Origin: Prevotella sp.
GTDB lineage: Bacteria; Bacteroidota; Bacteroidia; Bacteroidales; Bacteroidaceae
DNA length: 64,000 bases
Reading direction: 5' to 3'
Assembly (NCBI GenBank): GCA_017619275.1
Contig: JAFZSR010000053.1
Span: 1 to 64,000 of the forward strand
The position numbers and the translations under genes were made by a program. Positions 34,883 to 42,417 of this stretch are shown here, piece by piece. Under the pieces are notes generated by a model that worked only from the letters and a program-made list of their open reading frames with translations, ran no database searches and was not told the origin of the DNA. Numbering within the stretch: position 1 is the first letter of the stretch; each line of letters opens with the position of its first letter.

Positions 34883-37800
34883 TCAGACTGCCAACTTGAA
34901 AGTAAAGACCTCCTGTTCCTGTAGTTGGGGCTGTTCGGTAACCTTACGCACATAGTCGCGCAGAAGATGGCGCCACTCGTTACCCTTCATGCTGAAGTAT
35001 CTTTCTTGGAACTGTTTTTGGCACTCCACGACAATCTGCATAATGGTTGTGCCTTCGTCCAGTGCCATCATATTATGCACCAAACGGCGTACCTCATCGT
35101 CCTTTTCCACATCCTCCAGCATAGAGCCCTGTGGCACTAAGCGAATCTCTTCGGCTTTCTTGTTCTTCTTCGGTTTGGGGATGCTGAGCGAAACCGAATC
35201 CGAAGTTCCAAGGAACCTCTGCAGATAGGCTTTCAGGCGGTCGATCACCGTCTGCTTCTTCTGCCCACTTTCGGGCAGGAAGGGGTTGGTGGGCGGCAGT
35301 ATGCGGGCAATGCCGGTGCCTTTCTCGGCGACGTATCCATCCATGAAGGCCCGCTGCATGAAAGCCCTCGTCTCGTCGGGCTTCAGCTGTTCCTCGCTGA
35401 TGATGTTCTCCAGCTGCTCGCGTTTTTCCTGCTCAATATACTGCTCCCACTGCGAGCCAACATCGCCGCCGCGCTCAGGCGTCATCCGCTCAATGAAGCG
35501 CTCTATCAGCTCGCGCTTGTCGCGCAGGTCGGGGCTGGCATCCATCTGCTTGCGCAGCTTCACGATGATTTCCTTGTCCTGGCAGTTCGTGTCGTGATAC
35601 TGCTGCACCAGCATCAGTATGTGGTGAATGTTGATTTGCACCTGCTTCACCAGCTCCATCTCAAACACCAGGTCGTCGGCGATGCCCTCGCGCTCGGTGG
35701 CGTGTGGCCCGGGGTGGATTCGATCGTAGATATTGTTGTACCATCCCAGATAGTCTTGCCAGCGCATCTCGTCCACCAGCTTTGCCTCGTCGGTGAAGTC
35801 GTCGAAGGCGGCCAGAATGTTTCTCACCCGAAGCAGTTCGCCCATCAGCCCGATGAAGGCCTTCGTCGATTCCTCGTCCTTGATGTTGGACAGCTGTTCC
35901 ACGGGGTATTGCTCCAGCAGCCGATGCACCAGCACGGTGTAAGGCTCGTGTATATGGCCGCGCTCGTCCTCATAGCCCTTGCTGTAGTATTCCTCGTAGC
36001 TCTTCATGAACACCAGCCCCGAGGCATTTTCGTCGCCAAAGATGGCCAGGCTCTTATTCGTGGCCTCCTCCAGGTTGCGGAAGCAGACGATGTTTCCACA
36101 GGTTTTCACGGCATTCAGGATGCGGTTGGTGCGGCTGTAGGCCTGCAGCAGTCCGTGCAGCTTCAGGTTCTTGTCCACCCACAGCGTGTTCAGCGTCTTC
36201 GCGTCGAAGCCCGTCAGGAACATGCCCACCACGATGAGCAGGTCTATCTCCTTCCGTTTCATGCGCAGCGACACGTCTTTATAGTACGACTGGAAGGCCT
36301 CGCCATCGGTCGAGAAGTTGGTGTTGGGTGTCCACATCTGGTTGTAGTCGCCGATGGCAGCGTCCAGCGCGTCGCGGCTCAGCGGGTCGGGTGGTGTGCC
36401 CACGTCCTCGGGGTTCTCGTCCTCGCCCAGTCCCCACTCGTCGCTCTCGGCTTCGTTGGCGTTGTAGGTGAAGATGGTAGCCACGCGCAGCTGTGGCATC
36501 CCTGCCTCCTGCATCTGCCGTTTGAACTCGTTGTAGTACATGATGGCCGACTTCACCGAGTCCACGGCCAGTATCGAGTTGAACTTGCCGCAGGTCTTCT
36601 CGGCAAAGTGTTCCAGAATGTAGCGTGTCACTATTCGGATGCGCTGCGGGTGGTGCAGTGCCTCGTCGGTGTCGATGCCCCACACCTGCTTGCGCTCCAC
36701 GTTGTCCTTCATCCGCATGGTGCTATTGTAGTCTACGTGGAAGCGCAGCACGTTCTTGTCGCGGATGGCGTTGATGATGGTGTAGGTGTGCAGCGCCCGC
36801 GTGGGTTTGCCGTCTTGGTCGGGCTCGCCGCCAAACAGCTGTGCGGTGGTGGAGTATTTGCTGCCCGCGCTGGTGTTGACGGCGAAGATGGGGGTGCCCG
36901 TGAAACCAAACATCAGGAATTTCTTCACGCGCTTCACTATGAGCTTGTGCATGTCGCCAAACTGCGAGCGGTGGCACTCGTCGAAGATGAGCACGATGTT
37001 CTCCTTTGTCAGCACCTCGCGCAGCTGCTCGTCCTGGTCGTAGAACTTGGGCTTCATCAGGTTCGAGAGCTTCTGTATGGTGGTGATGATGATATGCGCC
37101 TCGGGGTCTTTCAGCTGGCGCAGCAGGATGCGTGCCGACGAGTTCGAGTTGGCGCAGTTGGGCTCAAAGTTGTCATACTCCTTCATCGTCTGGTAGTCCA
37201 GGTCCTTGCGGTCCACCACGAAGAGCACCTTGCTGATGCCCTCCATGCGTGCGGCCAGCTGCGCCGTCTTGAACGAGGTGAGCGTCTTGCCGCTGCCCGT
37301 GGTGTGCCAGATGTAGCCGCCCGCGCGGATGGTGCCCTGCCAGCGGTTGTTCAGCGCCGTTTGTATGCGCTGCAGAATCTTCTCCGTGGCCGCTATCTGG
37401 TAGGGGCGCATCACCAGCAGCTGCTTGTCGACGTTGAACACGCAGTATTTCGTCAGCACGTTCAGCAGCGTGTGCTTGGCGAAGAAGGTGGTGGTGAAGT
37501 CGCGCAGGTCAGTGAGCAGCGTGTTCTCCTGGTCGGTCCAGTACGAGGTGAACTCAAAGGTCTGCCCGCCCGTCTTGTGGCGGCGTGGTCCGCCCATGTT
37601 CTCCTGCTCCTTGGCATAGCGCGTGGTGTTGGAGTAGTATTTCGTCTCGGTGCCGTTGCTGATGACGAAGATTTGCACAAAGTCGAACATCGCCCGGCCA
37701 GCCCAGAACGAATCGCGCTGGTAGCGGCTGATTTGGTTGAACGCCTCCTTGATGTTAACGCCCCTGCGTTTCAGCTCAATATGCACCATAGGCAAACCGT

Positions 37801-38272
37801 TCACCAGTATCGTCACGTCGTAGCGGGTTTTGTGGGCACCGCCCTCCACCTCATACTGGTTGATTACCTGCAGACGGTTGTTGAAGACGTTCTGCTTGTC
37901 TATCAGTCGAATGTTCTTCGTCTGCCCGTTGTCCATCACGAGGTCGATAATCCAGCCCTTTCCTTGAATCATCTCCGTCTTGTTCTGGATGGTCATCTGC
38001 TCGTTGCTTATCTTTGGCAGCAGCCGCGCCCACTCCGCATCGCTCAGCGTCACGTCGTTCAGCAGCTCCAGTTGTCGCCGCAGGTTGCGCAGTAGTCCAG
38101 CCTCGTCAACCACCTGCCGCGCATAGTCATAGCCCTGGGCCACCAGCTGGCTGATGAAAGCCGCCTCCAGCTTCGCCTCGCTTTGGTAGCCTCCGTCCGG
38201 CTTCGCCTCCACATCGTAGTGGGCCGCCACCGTCTGGTGCTCCTGTTCAACGATGATTTTGTAGTCGTCCAT
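34883..38272 (-). CDS. hsdR: Type I restriction endonuclease subunit R
   Basis: This 1129-residue protein is the motor and nuclease subunit of a type I system, of the EcoR124-like group. The N-terminal nuclease region (about 30-200) contains MVHIELKRRG, the ExK part of the PD-(D/E)xK site. The helicase core has HTTGSGKTLTSFK (Walker A, about 325), LIFDECHRSQFG (DEAD-like box), FGFTGTPIF (motif III) and later helicase motifs. The C-terminal third is helical and would contact HsdM/S. No TAnnTTTG promoter is visible in front of its ATG at 38272, while hsdM and hsdS lie upstream on the same strand, separated by a toxin-antitoxin pair in opposite orientation. Expression may depend on read-through from the hsdM promoter. 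Confidence 0.95.
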   Translation of the reverse strand: MDDYKIIVEQEHQTVAAHYDVEAKPDGGYQSEAKLEAAFISQLVAQGYDYARQVVDEAGLLRNLRRQLELLNDVTLSDAEWARLLPKISNEQMTIQNKTEMIQGKGWIIDLVMDNGQTKNIRLIDKQNVFNNRLQVINQYEVEGGAHKTRYDVTILVNGLPMVHIELKRRGVNIKEAFNQISRYQRDSFWAGRAMFDFVQIFVISNGTETKYYSNTTRYAKEQENMGGPRRHKTGGQTFEFTSYWTDQENTLLTDLRDFTTTFFAKHTLLNVLTKYCVFNVDKQLLVMRPYQIAATEKILQRIQTALNNRWQGTIRAGGYIWHTTGSGKTLTSFKTAQLAARMEGISKVLFVVDRKDLDYQTMKEYDNFEPNCANSNSSARILLRQLKDPEAHIIITTIQKLSNLMKPKFYDQDEQLREVLTKENIVLIFDECHRSQFGDMHKLIVKRVKKFLMFGFTGTPIFAVNTSAGSKYSTTAQLFGGEPDQDGKPTRALHTYTIINAIRDKNVLRFHVDYNSTMRMKDNVERKQVWGIDTDEALHHPQRIRIVTRYILEHFAEKTCGKFNSILAVDSVKSAIMYYNEFKRQMQEAGMPQLRVATIFTYNANEAESDEWGLGEDENPEDVGTPPDPLSRDALDAAIGDYNQMWTPNTNFSTDGEAFQSYYKDVSLRMKRKEIDLLIVVGMFLTGFDAKTLNTLWVDKNLKLHGLLQAYSRTNRILNAVKTCGNIVCFRNLEEATNKSLAIFGDENASGLVFMKSYEEYYSKGYEDERGHIHEPYTVLVHRLLEQYPVEQLSNIKDEESTKAFIGLMGELLRVRNILAAFDDFTDEAKLVDEMRWQDYLGWYNNIYDRIHPGPHATEREGIADDLVFEMELVKQVQINIHHILMLVQQYHDTNCQDKEIIVKLRKQMDASPDLRDKRELIERFIERMTPERGGDVGSQWEQYIEQEKREQLENIISEEQLKPDETRAFMQRAFMDGYVAEKGTGIARILPPTNPFLPESGQKKQTVIDRLKAYLQRFLGTSDSVSLSIPKPKKNKKAEEIRLVPQGSMLEDVEKDDEVRRLVHNMMALDEGTTIMQIVVECQKQFQERYFSMKGNEWRHLLRDYVRKVTEQPQLQEQEVFTFKLAV

Positions 38273-38318
38273 GATTCAATTATTACTCGTTTTTATTTGT
38301 CGTTTCAGAAAATATGCT

Positions 38319-38326
38319 TAATTTTG
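38319..38326 (+). promoter_or_regulatory. Promoter for the toxin-antitoxin pair
   Basis: TAATTTTG lies 26 bases before the ATG at 38353, and supports that start instead of the ATG at 38314, which lies upstream of the box. Confidence 0.6.
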
Positions 38327-38352
38327 CAACGGAATCGAAAACTGATGTAGTT

Positions 38353-38604
38353 ATGACAATGGTACAATTGAACGCAGAGCTGTTTCGCAATATGAGCATC
38401 ATAGCTGAGGATGAGAATCTGATGAAACGAGCCGTCAAATATTTGCGAAAACTTGCTGCAGAGAAAAAGGCCGATCCCACACTCTTCACCAAAGAAGAGT
38501 TCTTTGCCCGTGTGGACGAGGCAAGGGAACAGATTAAACGCGGCGAAGGCATCGAAATGTTGCCTGAGGAGTCGTTAGACGAATTTCTGAAAAGAGTGGG
38601 CTGA
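38353..38604 (+). CDS. Antitoxin partner of a YoeB-type toxin
   Basis: This 83-residue, mostly helical and acidic protein lies directly upstream of a YoeB-type toxin, with which it overlaps by one base (TGATG). It resembles the short antitoxin-like proteins (MVQLNAELFRNMSIIAEDENLM) found with YoeB/Txe toxins in Bacteroidales and is unlike Phd/YefM. Its function is assigned from position, length and charge. The frame is open from 38314, but the promoter at 38319-38326 favours 38353 (or the ATG two codons later). The pair lies between hsdS and hsdR on the opposite strand. Confidence 0.75.
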   Translation: MTMVQLNAELFRNMSIIAEDENLMKRAVKYLRKLAAEKKADPTLFTKEEFFARVDEAREQIKRGEGIEMLPEESLDEFLKRVG

Positions 38605-38876
38605 TGTATACAATTATCTATTCTCCAAAGGCCATTGAAGACCTTCGGAAGCTGAAACAGGATGAACCTGCAGCATACAAGAAAGTAGGCAAGTTTATTC
38701 AGGAATTGAAAGAGCATCCCAAAACAGGTACTGGCCACCCAGAACCGCTCAAGGGCAACCGGAGCGGACAGTGGAGCCGAACCGTCACGAAGAAGCATCG
38801 CCTGATTTATGAAATTTTTGAGACGGAAGTCCACGTTGATGTGCTCTCCGCCTATGGGCATTATAGCGACAAGTGA
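38604..38876 (+). CDS. yoeB: YoeB/Txe-family mRNA interferase toxin
   Basis: This 90-residue protein matches the YoeB family of ribosome-dependent mRNA interferases: GTGHPEPLKGNRSGQWSRTVTKKHRLIYE and the C-terminal AYGHYSDK contain the expected Glu, Arg, and terminal His-Tyr residues of the active site. It overlaps the antitoxin gene by one base, as usual for coupled translation. Its stop lies 13 bases from the end of hsdS on the other strand. Given its position inside a restriction-modification locus, it may stabilise the locus or act as an extra abortive defence layer; this is inference. Confidence 0.9.
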   Translation: MYTIIYSPKAIEDLRKLKQDEPAAYKKVGKFIQELKEHPKTGTGHPEPLKGNRSGQWSRTVTKKHRLIYEIFETEVHVDVLSAYGHYSDK

Positions 38877-38889
38877 TGTGCTGCTCATT

Positions 38890-39978
38890 TCACTCAAACG
38901 TCAACAGTTTGTTCCGATAATACTCATATTGCTGCTCACGAGCCATTAGCTGAGCCTCCAAGTTCGAAATATTCGCCTCGAAGGTGTCGAGGATGGAGAC
39001 GATGCGGGACTGCTCGGAGAGAGAGGGTATGGGTACCTGTAAAGATTCCATTAAAGCCTTTGTTAAATGTGCCATTGTTGCACCATGAAGATTAATAAAT
39101 GCCTGTTTCCTCATATCTTCTGATTGCAACCAATAGTACATAAACTTCTTTTGTATTCTATCACTACAATTCATTTTCCAAATGTGGTAGTGATAGATTA
39201 CTTTCTCTTCTTCCCATATGTGAGGCCCAAAAGAAGCAGACCAAGCATATAGCAAATCCCCATTTTTACAGTAGTATTTATTGTCCAATTCCAAATCAGA
39301 GTAATACCAACTGTCATTAGAAAAGAAATTCCCAACACGCAAAACTCTGTACTTACCTTTACATAAAAGCTCTGGTTGACTATATGCTCTGCCGTTAACA
39401 ACCTCACAAATATCTTTGAGGGGGATTCTCGCCAATCCATCTTTTCCTTCAAGGTCGAGGAGTTGGTCACGATAATACTCATACTGCTTGCGGCGCTGGG
39501 CGATTTGCTCTTTTAGGTTGTCGATGGCAGCGGTGAACGTATCGAGGATGCCAACTATACGCTGTTGCTCGGAAAGGGAGGGAATGGGGATTTTTATCGT
39601 TGAAGCTACATTAGACATTAATTTAGGATTGCCCATACCCTCTAATACATAGTCTTTAGCTGCTTTCGAGAGCCAAAAATAAAGAAAGTCTTGTTTGATT
39701 CTATTATCAGTAATGTCAATCAACCCACAAACGTTAGTTATATTGAATCTTCCTTTCCTTCTGAATATAGTACCAGCATAGGCACCATCTGTCGTCCATG
39801 TAAGGAAATCACCATCGAACATATAACTATTTATATTCCCCAATACACCATCATTTGCTGTTTGAGACGAATATACAGGGTATTCACCTTCAAAATCCCT
39901 TATATAGTCTTTTGAGATTACTTTTCCTCTCACGAGATTTGCAACCTCTCCCAATTTCTTCCACTCCACCATACTCAT
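38890..39978 (-). CDS. hsdS: Type I restriction specificity subunit S
   Basis: This 362-residue HsdS has two target recognition domains (about 1-130 and 185-310). Each is followed by a conserved helical repeat: IPIPSLSEQQRIVGILDTF and VPIPSLSEQSRIVSILDTF, each running into a QYEYYR segment. The protein is short and complete, with no internal break. The TRD-coding DNA (about 39040-39420 and 39590-39960) is much more AT-rich than hsdM and hsdR, as expected for domains exchanged between strains. The ATG overlaps the hsdM stop as ATGA. No second or inverted hsdS fragment is present, so a shufflon-type switch is not indicated in this window. Confidence 0.93.
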   Translation of the reverse strand: MSMVEWKKLGEVANLVRGKVISKDYIRDFEGEYPVYSSQTANDGVLGNINSYMFDGDFLTWTTDGAYAGTIFRRKGRFNITNVCGLIDITDNRIKQDFLYFWLSKAAKDYVLEGMGNPKLMSNVASTIKIPIPSLSEQQRIVGILDTFTAAIDNLKEQIAQRRKQYEYYRDQLLDLEGKDGLARIPLKDICEVVNGRAYSQPELLCKGKYRVLRVGNFFSNDSWYYSDLELDNKYYCKNGDLLYAWSASFGPHIWEEEKVIYHYHIWKMNCSDRIQKKFMYYWLQSEDMRKQAFINLHGATMAHLTKALMESLQVPIPSLSEQSRIVSILDTFEANISNLEAQLMAREQQYEYYRNKLLTFE

Positions 39979-41546
39979 CCCTCCAATTCCATAATAATCT
40001 CATCAATCTTCTTGTTCAGCTCATTGCCCTTTGTAACCAGCTTTTCCAACTTGCTGTTGACCTCTGCAATGTCAATCACCTCGCGGGTGTCCTCCTGCTC
40101 CACATAGCTGCTGACTGATAGGTTGGCATCGTTGGCCAGGATATCGTCGTTCTTCACGAGCTTTGCCAGGTTCTGCTCATCGCGCCGATTGGCAAAGAGC
40201 TGCACAATCTTGTCTTGATGCTCGGGCAGCAGCACATTCTTGTTGCCATTCTTCGCAAACAACTTGCTGGCGTCGATGAAGAGCACGGACGCATCGGTTT
40301 TTGCACTTCGCTTTAAGACGATGATGCAGGTGGCGATGCCCACGCCGAAGAACAGGTTGGCGGGCAGCTGGATGACGGTGTCCACGAAGTTGTTGTTGAT
40401 GAGATACTGGCGAATCTTCTTCTCGTCGCCACCGCGATAGAGCACGCCGGGGAACTCCACGATGGCGGCTGTGCCTGTCTCGCTGAGGTGCCACAGCATG
40501 TGCATGGTGAAGGCCAGGTCGGCGGCACTCTTCGGTGCCAGCACGCCCGCAGGGGCATAGCGCTCGTCGTTGATGAGGATGGTGTTGTCCTTACCCTCCC
40601 ACTTCAACGAGTATGGGGGATTGGAGACGATGGCGTCGAAGCCCTTACATTCTTGTGCCACCTCCATGTGCTGGGGCTTCAGCAGCGTGTCCTCCAAGCG
40701 GATGTCGAAGTTGTCGTAGTTCACGTTGTGCAGGAACATGTTGATGCGGCAGAGGTTGTAGGTGGTGGGGTTCACCTCCTGCCCATAGTATTTCAGATGC
40801 GGGTTCTCGCGGCCGATGGTCTTGGCAAACTTCAGCAGCAACGAGCCGCTGCCACAGGCAGGGTCGTAGACCTTGTTGATATGGGGATTGTTCCACGATG
40901 CCAACCGCGCCAGCACCTCGCTCACCTGCTGCGGGGTGAAGAACTCGCCGCCGCTCTTGCCCGCCTCCGAAGCATACATCTGCATCAGGAACTCGTAGGT
41001 GTCGCCAAAGGTGTCGTTGTCGGTGTCGTCGTATTTCGAGCCGAGTTCCATCGTGGCTACCGTCTTCAGCACTTTCGCCAGCAGTTGGTTGCGCTTGATG
41101 ACGGTGCTGCCCAGCGCCTGGCTGTCGACAGCGAAGTCGCTGAACAGGCCACGGAGTGCATCTTCCGAATCGGTGCCCTGAGCCGATGCTTCGATGCTGC
41201 GGAAGATGGTGGTGAGGTGCTCGTTCAGGTTCTCGTCGCGCTCTGCCGTTTTCACCACGTTTTGGAACAGCTGCGAGGGCAGCACGAAGTAGCCCTTCTC
41301 CTCCACCATCTTCTGACGGATACGCTCGGCCATCTCGTCGCTGATGGCGGCATAGTCGAAGTCGGGCTGTCCGGCGGCAGCCATCAGCTGGTGGATGTAG
41401 TCGCAGATGTTCTCGGAGATAAAGCGGTAGAAGATGGAGCCTAAGACGTAGGCCTTAAACTCCCAGCCATCGACCGCGCCACGCAGGTCGTTGGCAATCT
41501 TCCAAATGGTTTTGTGCAGTTCCGCACGTTCGTTTTGGTTCACCAT
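39975..41546 (-). CDS. hsdM: Type I restriction DNA methyltransferase subunit M
   Basis: This 523-residue N6-adenine methyltransferase modifies the sequence chosen by HsdS. It has the helical HsdM_N region (about 1-150), then the SAM site VYDPACGSGSLLLKF and catalytic NPPYSLKW. The frame extends upstream to 41594, but MVNQNERAELHKTIWKIANDLRG from the ATG at 41546 is the normal start. It is the first gene of the hsdM-hsdS unit, and its transcript begins near 41840, giving an unusually long and structured leader (see 41547-41840). It is followed by hsdS with a 4-base overlap. Confidence 0.96.
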   Translation of the reverse strand: MVNQNERAELHKTIWKIANDLRGAVDGWEFKAYVLGSIFYRFISENICDYIHQLMAAAGQPDFDYAAISDEMAERIRQKMVEEKGYFVLPSQLFQNVVKTAERDENLNEHLTTIFRSIEASAQGTDSEDALRGLFSDFAVDSQALGSTVIKRNQLLAKVLKTVATMELGSKYDDTDNDTFGDTYEFLMQMYASEAGKSGGEFFTPQQVSEVLARLASWNNPHINKVYDPACGSGSLLLKFAKTIGRENPHLKYYGQEVNPTTYNLCRINMFLHNVNYDNFDIRLEDTLLKPQHMEVAQECKGFDAIVSNPPYSLKWEGKDNTILINDERYAPAGVLAPKSAADLAFTMHMLWHLSETGTAAIVEFPGVLYRGGDEKKIRQYLINNNFVDTVIQLPANLFFGVGIATCIIVLKRSAKTDASVLFIDASKLFAKNGNKNVLLPEHQDKIVQLFANRRDEQNLAKLVKNDDILANDANLSVSSYVEQEDTREVIDIAEVNSKLEKLVTKGNELNKKIDEIIMELEG

Positions 41547-41840
41547 TGCTATGATAGTCTTAGTAGCACAGCACTTATCGGAGCTTACGGGCACTCACCA
41601 ACCAACGGACACAGAGATAGCGCGGACCGCCTATCCGTGTCTGAGGTGGTGAGAGAAACCCGTTCAACTGATATGTGACATGTCCACGCTATCAAGCGCA
41701 GACATTAGACATTTATTGTAGTTGAACTTCGTATACTAAAACTCTCACCTTTTAGACACGCCGAATAACTGCTAATGCTGTTATTGTTTACCCACGAAAG
41801 TCCTCCTGCCACCCTGCGCTCAGGGAATCTGCAGTAGTTG
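41547..41840 (-). ncRNA. Structured leader RNA of hsdM with two exclusive folds
   Basis: About 290 nt lie between the promoter and hsdM without a plausible gene. The transcript can form an AB helix (41742-41749 with 41648-41655, and 41754-41760 with 41636-41642). It can instead form a BC helix that uses the same middle strand (41647-41653 with 41594-41600, 41637-41641 with 41608-41612, plus 41631-41634 with 41617-41620). Independent helices are 41720-41727 with 41662-41669 (8 bp), 41701-41705 with 41680-41684, 41780-41785 with 41764-41769, and 41812-41816 with 41821-41825. This is the layout of a switching leader or a processed RNA. I do not recognise the family. Confidence 0.6.
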
Positions 41841-41844
41841 GTTG

Positions 41845-41852
41845 CAAAAGTA
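41845..41852 (-). promoter_or_regulatory. Promoter of the hsdM-hsdS unit
   Basis: TACTTTTG on the minus strand with a TTTG 19 bases upstream. It lies about 300 bases before the hsdM ATG. Confidence 0.75.
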
Positions 41853-41966
41853 CAAAATGTTTTAGAAAAAACAAAGAGAAAAGGGAGAAAAAAATGAAGC
41901 CATTTGCAGGGTGTTCATCGCCGTTGTTCGCTTTTCAGGTAGGGGTCAAAAAGAAGCTATGCGCCC

Positions 41967-42037
41967 CACAAAATTTTGGCGTCGACTTTTTGAAAAATCT
42001 CGTTGAGTTTTTGAAAAAAGTCGTACGACTTTTTTTA
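41967..42037. repeat. GACTTTTTGAAAAATCTCGT repeat, second location
   Basis: The words GACTTTTTGAAAAATCTCGT and GAGTTTTTGAAAAAAGTCGT follow each other here next to a TTTTGGCG word, in reverse orientation to the copy at 10140-10210. Confidence 0.7.
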
Positions 42038-42040
42038 TCC

Positions 42041-42273
42041 CACCGAAAGTGTTGTCTTTGTTGTATGAGTTGTCTTCAAGACCAACCGCGTTTTTATAAA
42101 AGACAACTTTTACAACTGTGACAACTTTTTGTAGGCAAGAGCCCGACAACCTGGTTGAAACCTCACCGAGAGTGTTGTCTTTGTTGTATGGGTTGTCTTC
42201 AAAACCAACCGCGTTTTTTTAAAAGACAACTTTTACAACTATGACAACTTTTCTGTAGGCAAGAGTCCGACAA
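42041..42273. repeat. Two tandem 110-bp hairpin repeats
   Basis: Bases 42041-42150 and 42164-42273 are direct copies of each other with about seven differences. In each copy three GTTGT-type words spaced 9 bases apart (42051-42056, 42060-42065, 42069-42076) are matched by their complements in mirror order (42100-42107, 42111-42116, 42120-42125), giving a 20-pair stem interrupted by two 3-base bulges. No open frame or promoter box was found in them. The flanks at 41967-42037 and 42335-42372 share another repeat word. Confidence 0.85.
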
Positions 42274-42405
42274 TGAGGATTTTGCGTTAATTGTAACCGT
42301 CCCAAGTTGTTTTTTCGATTACATTAATTTTGGTAACGACTTTTTAAAAAATCTCGTACGGTTTTTTTTCTTCGGCTTTCCTTTTGCATTTCCCATGCTT
42401 TTTCG
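42274..42405. repeat. Gene-free stretch with a third copy of the TTTTTAAAAAATCTCGTACG word
   Basis: The stretch upstream of lnb contains GACTTTTTAAAAAATCTCGT at 42338-42357, a further member of the repeat family of 10140-10210 and 41967-42037. Nothing else is recognisable before the lnb promoter. Confidence 0.6.
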
Positions 42406-42413
42406 TACCTTTG
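42406..42413 (+). promoter_or_regulatory. Promoter for lnb, probably leaderless
   Basis: TACCTTTG ends 4 bases before the GTG start at 42418, so the predicted transcript starts at or within a base or two of the start codon. Confidence 0.7.
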
Positions 42414-42417
42414 CAGC

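Noticed and set aside
38890..39978. Invertible hsdS shufflon
   Set aside because: No second hsdS copy, no inverted repeats and no recombinase gene nearby.
42041..42273. CRISPR-like array
   Set aside because: Only two long copies with a 13-base gap, internal palindromes and no cas genes.
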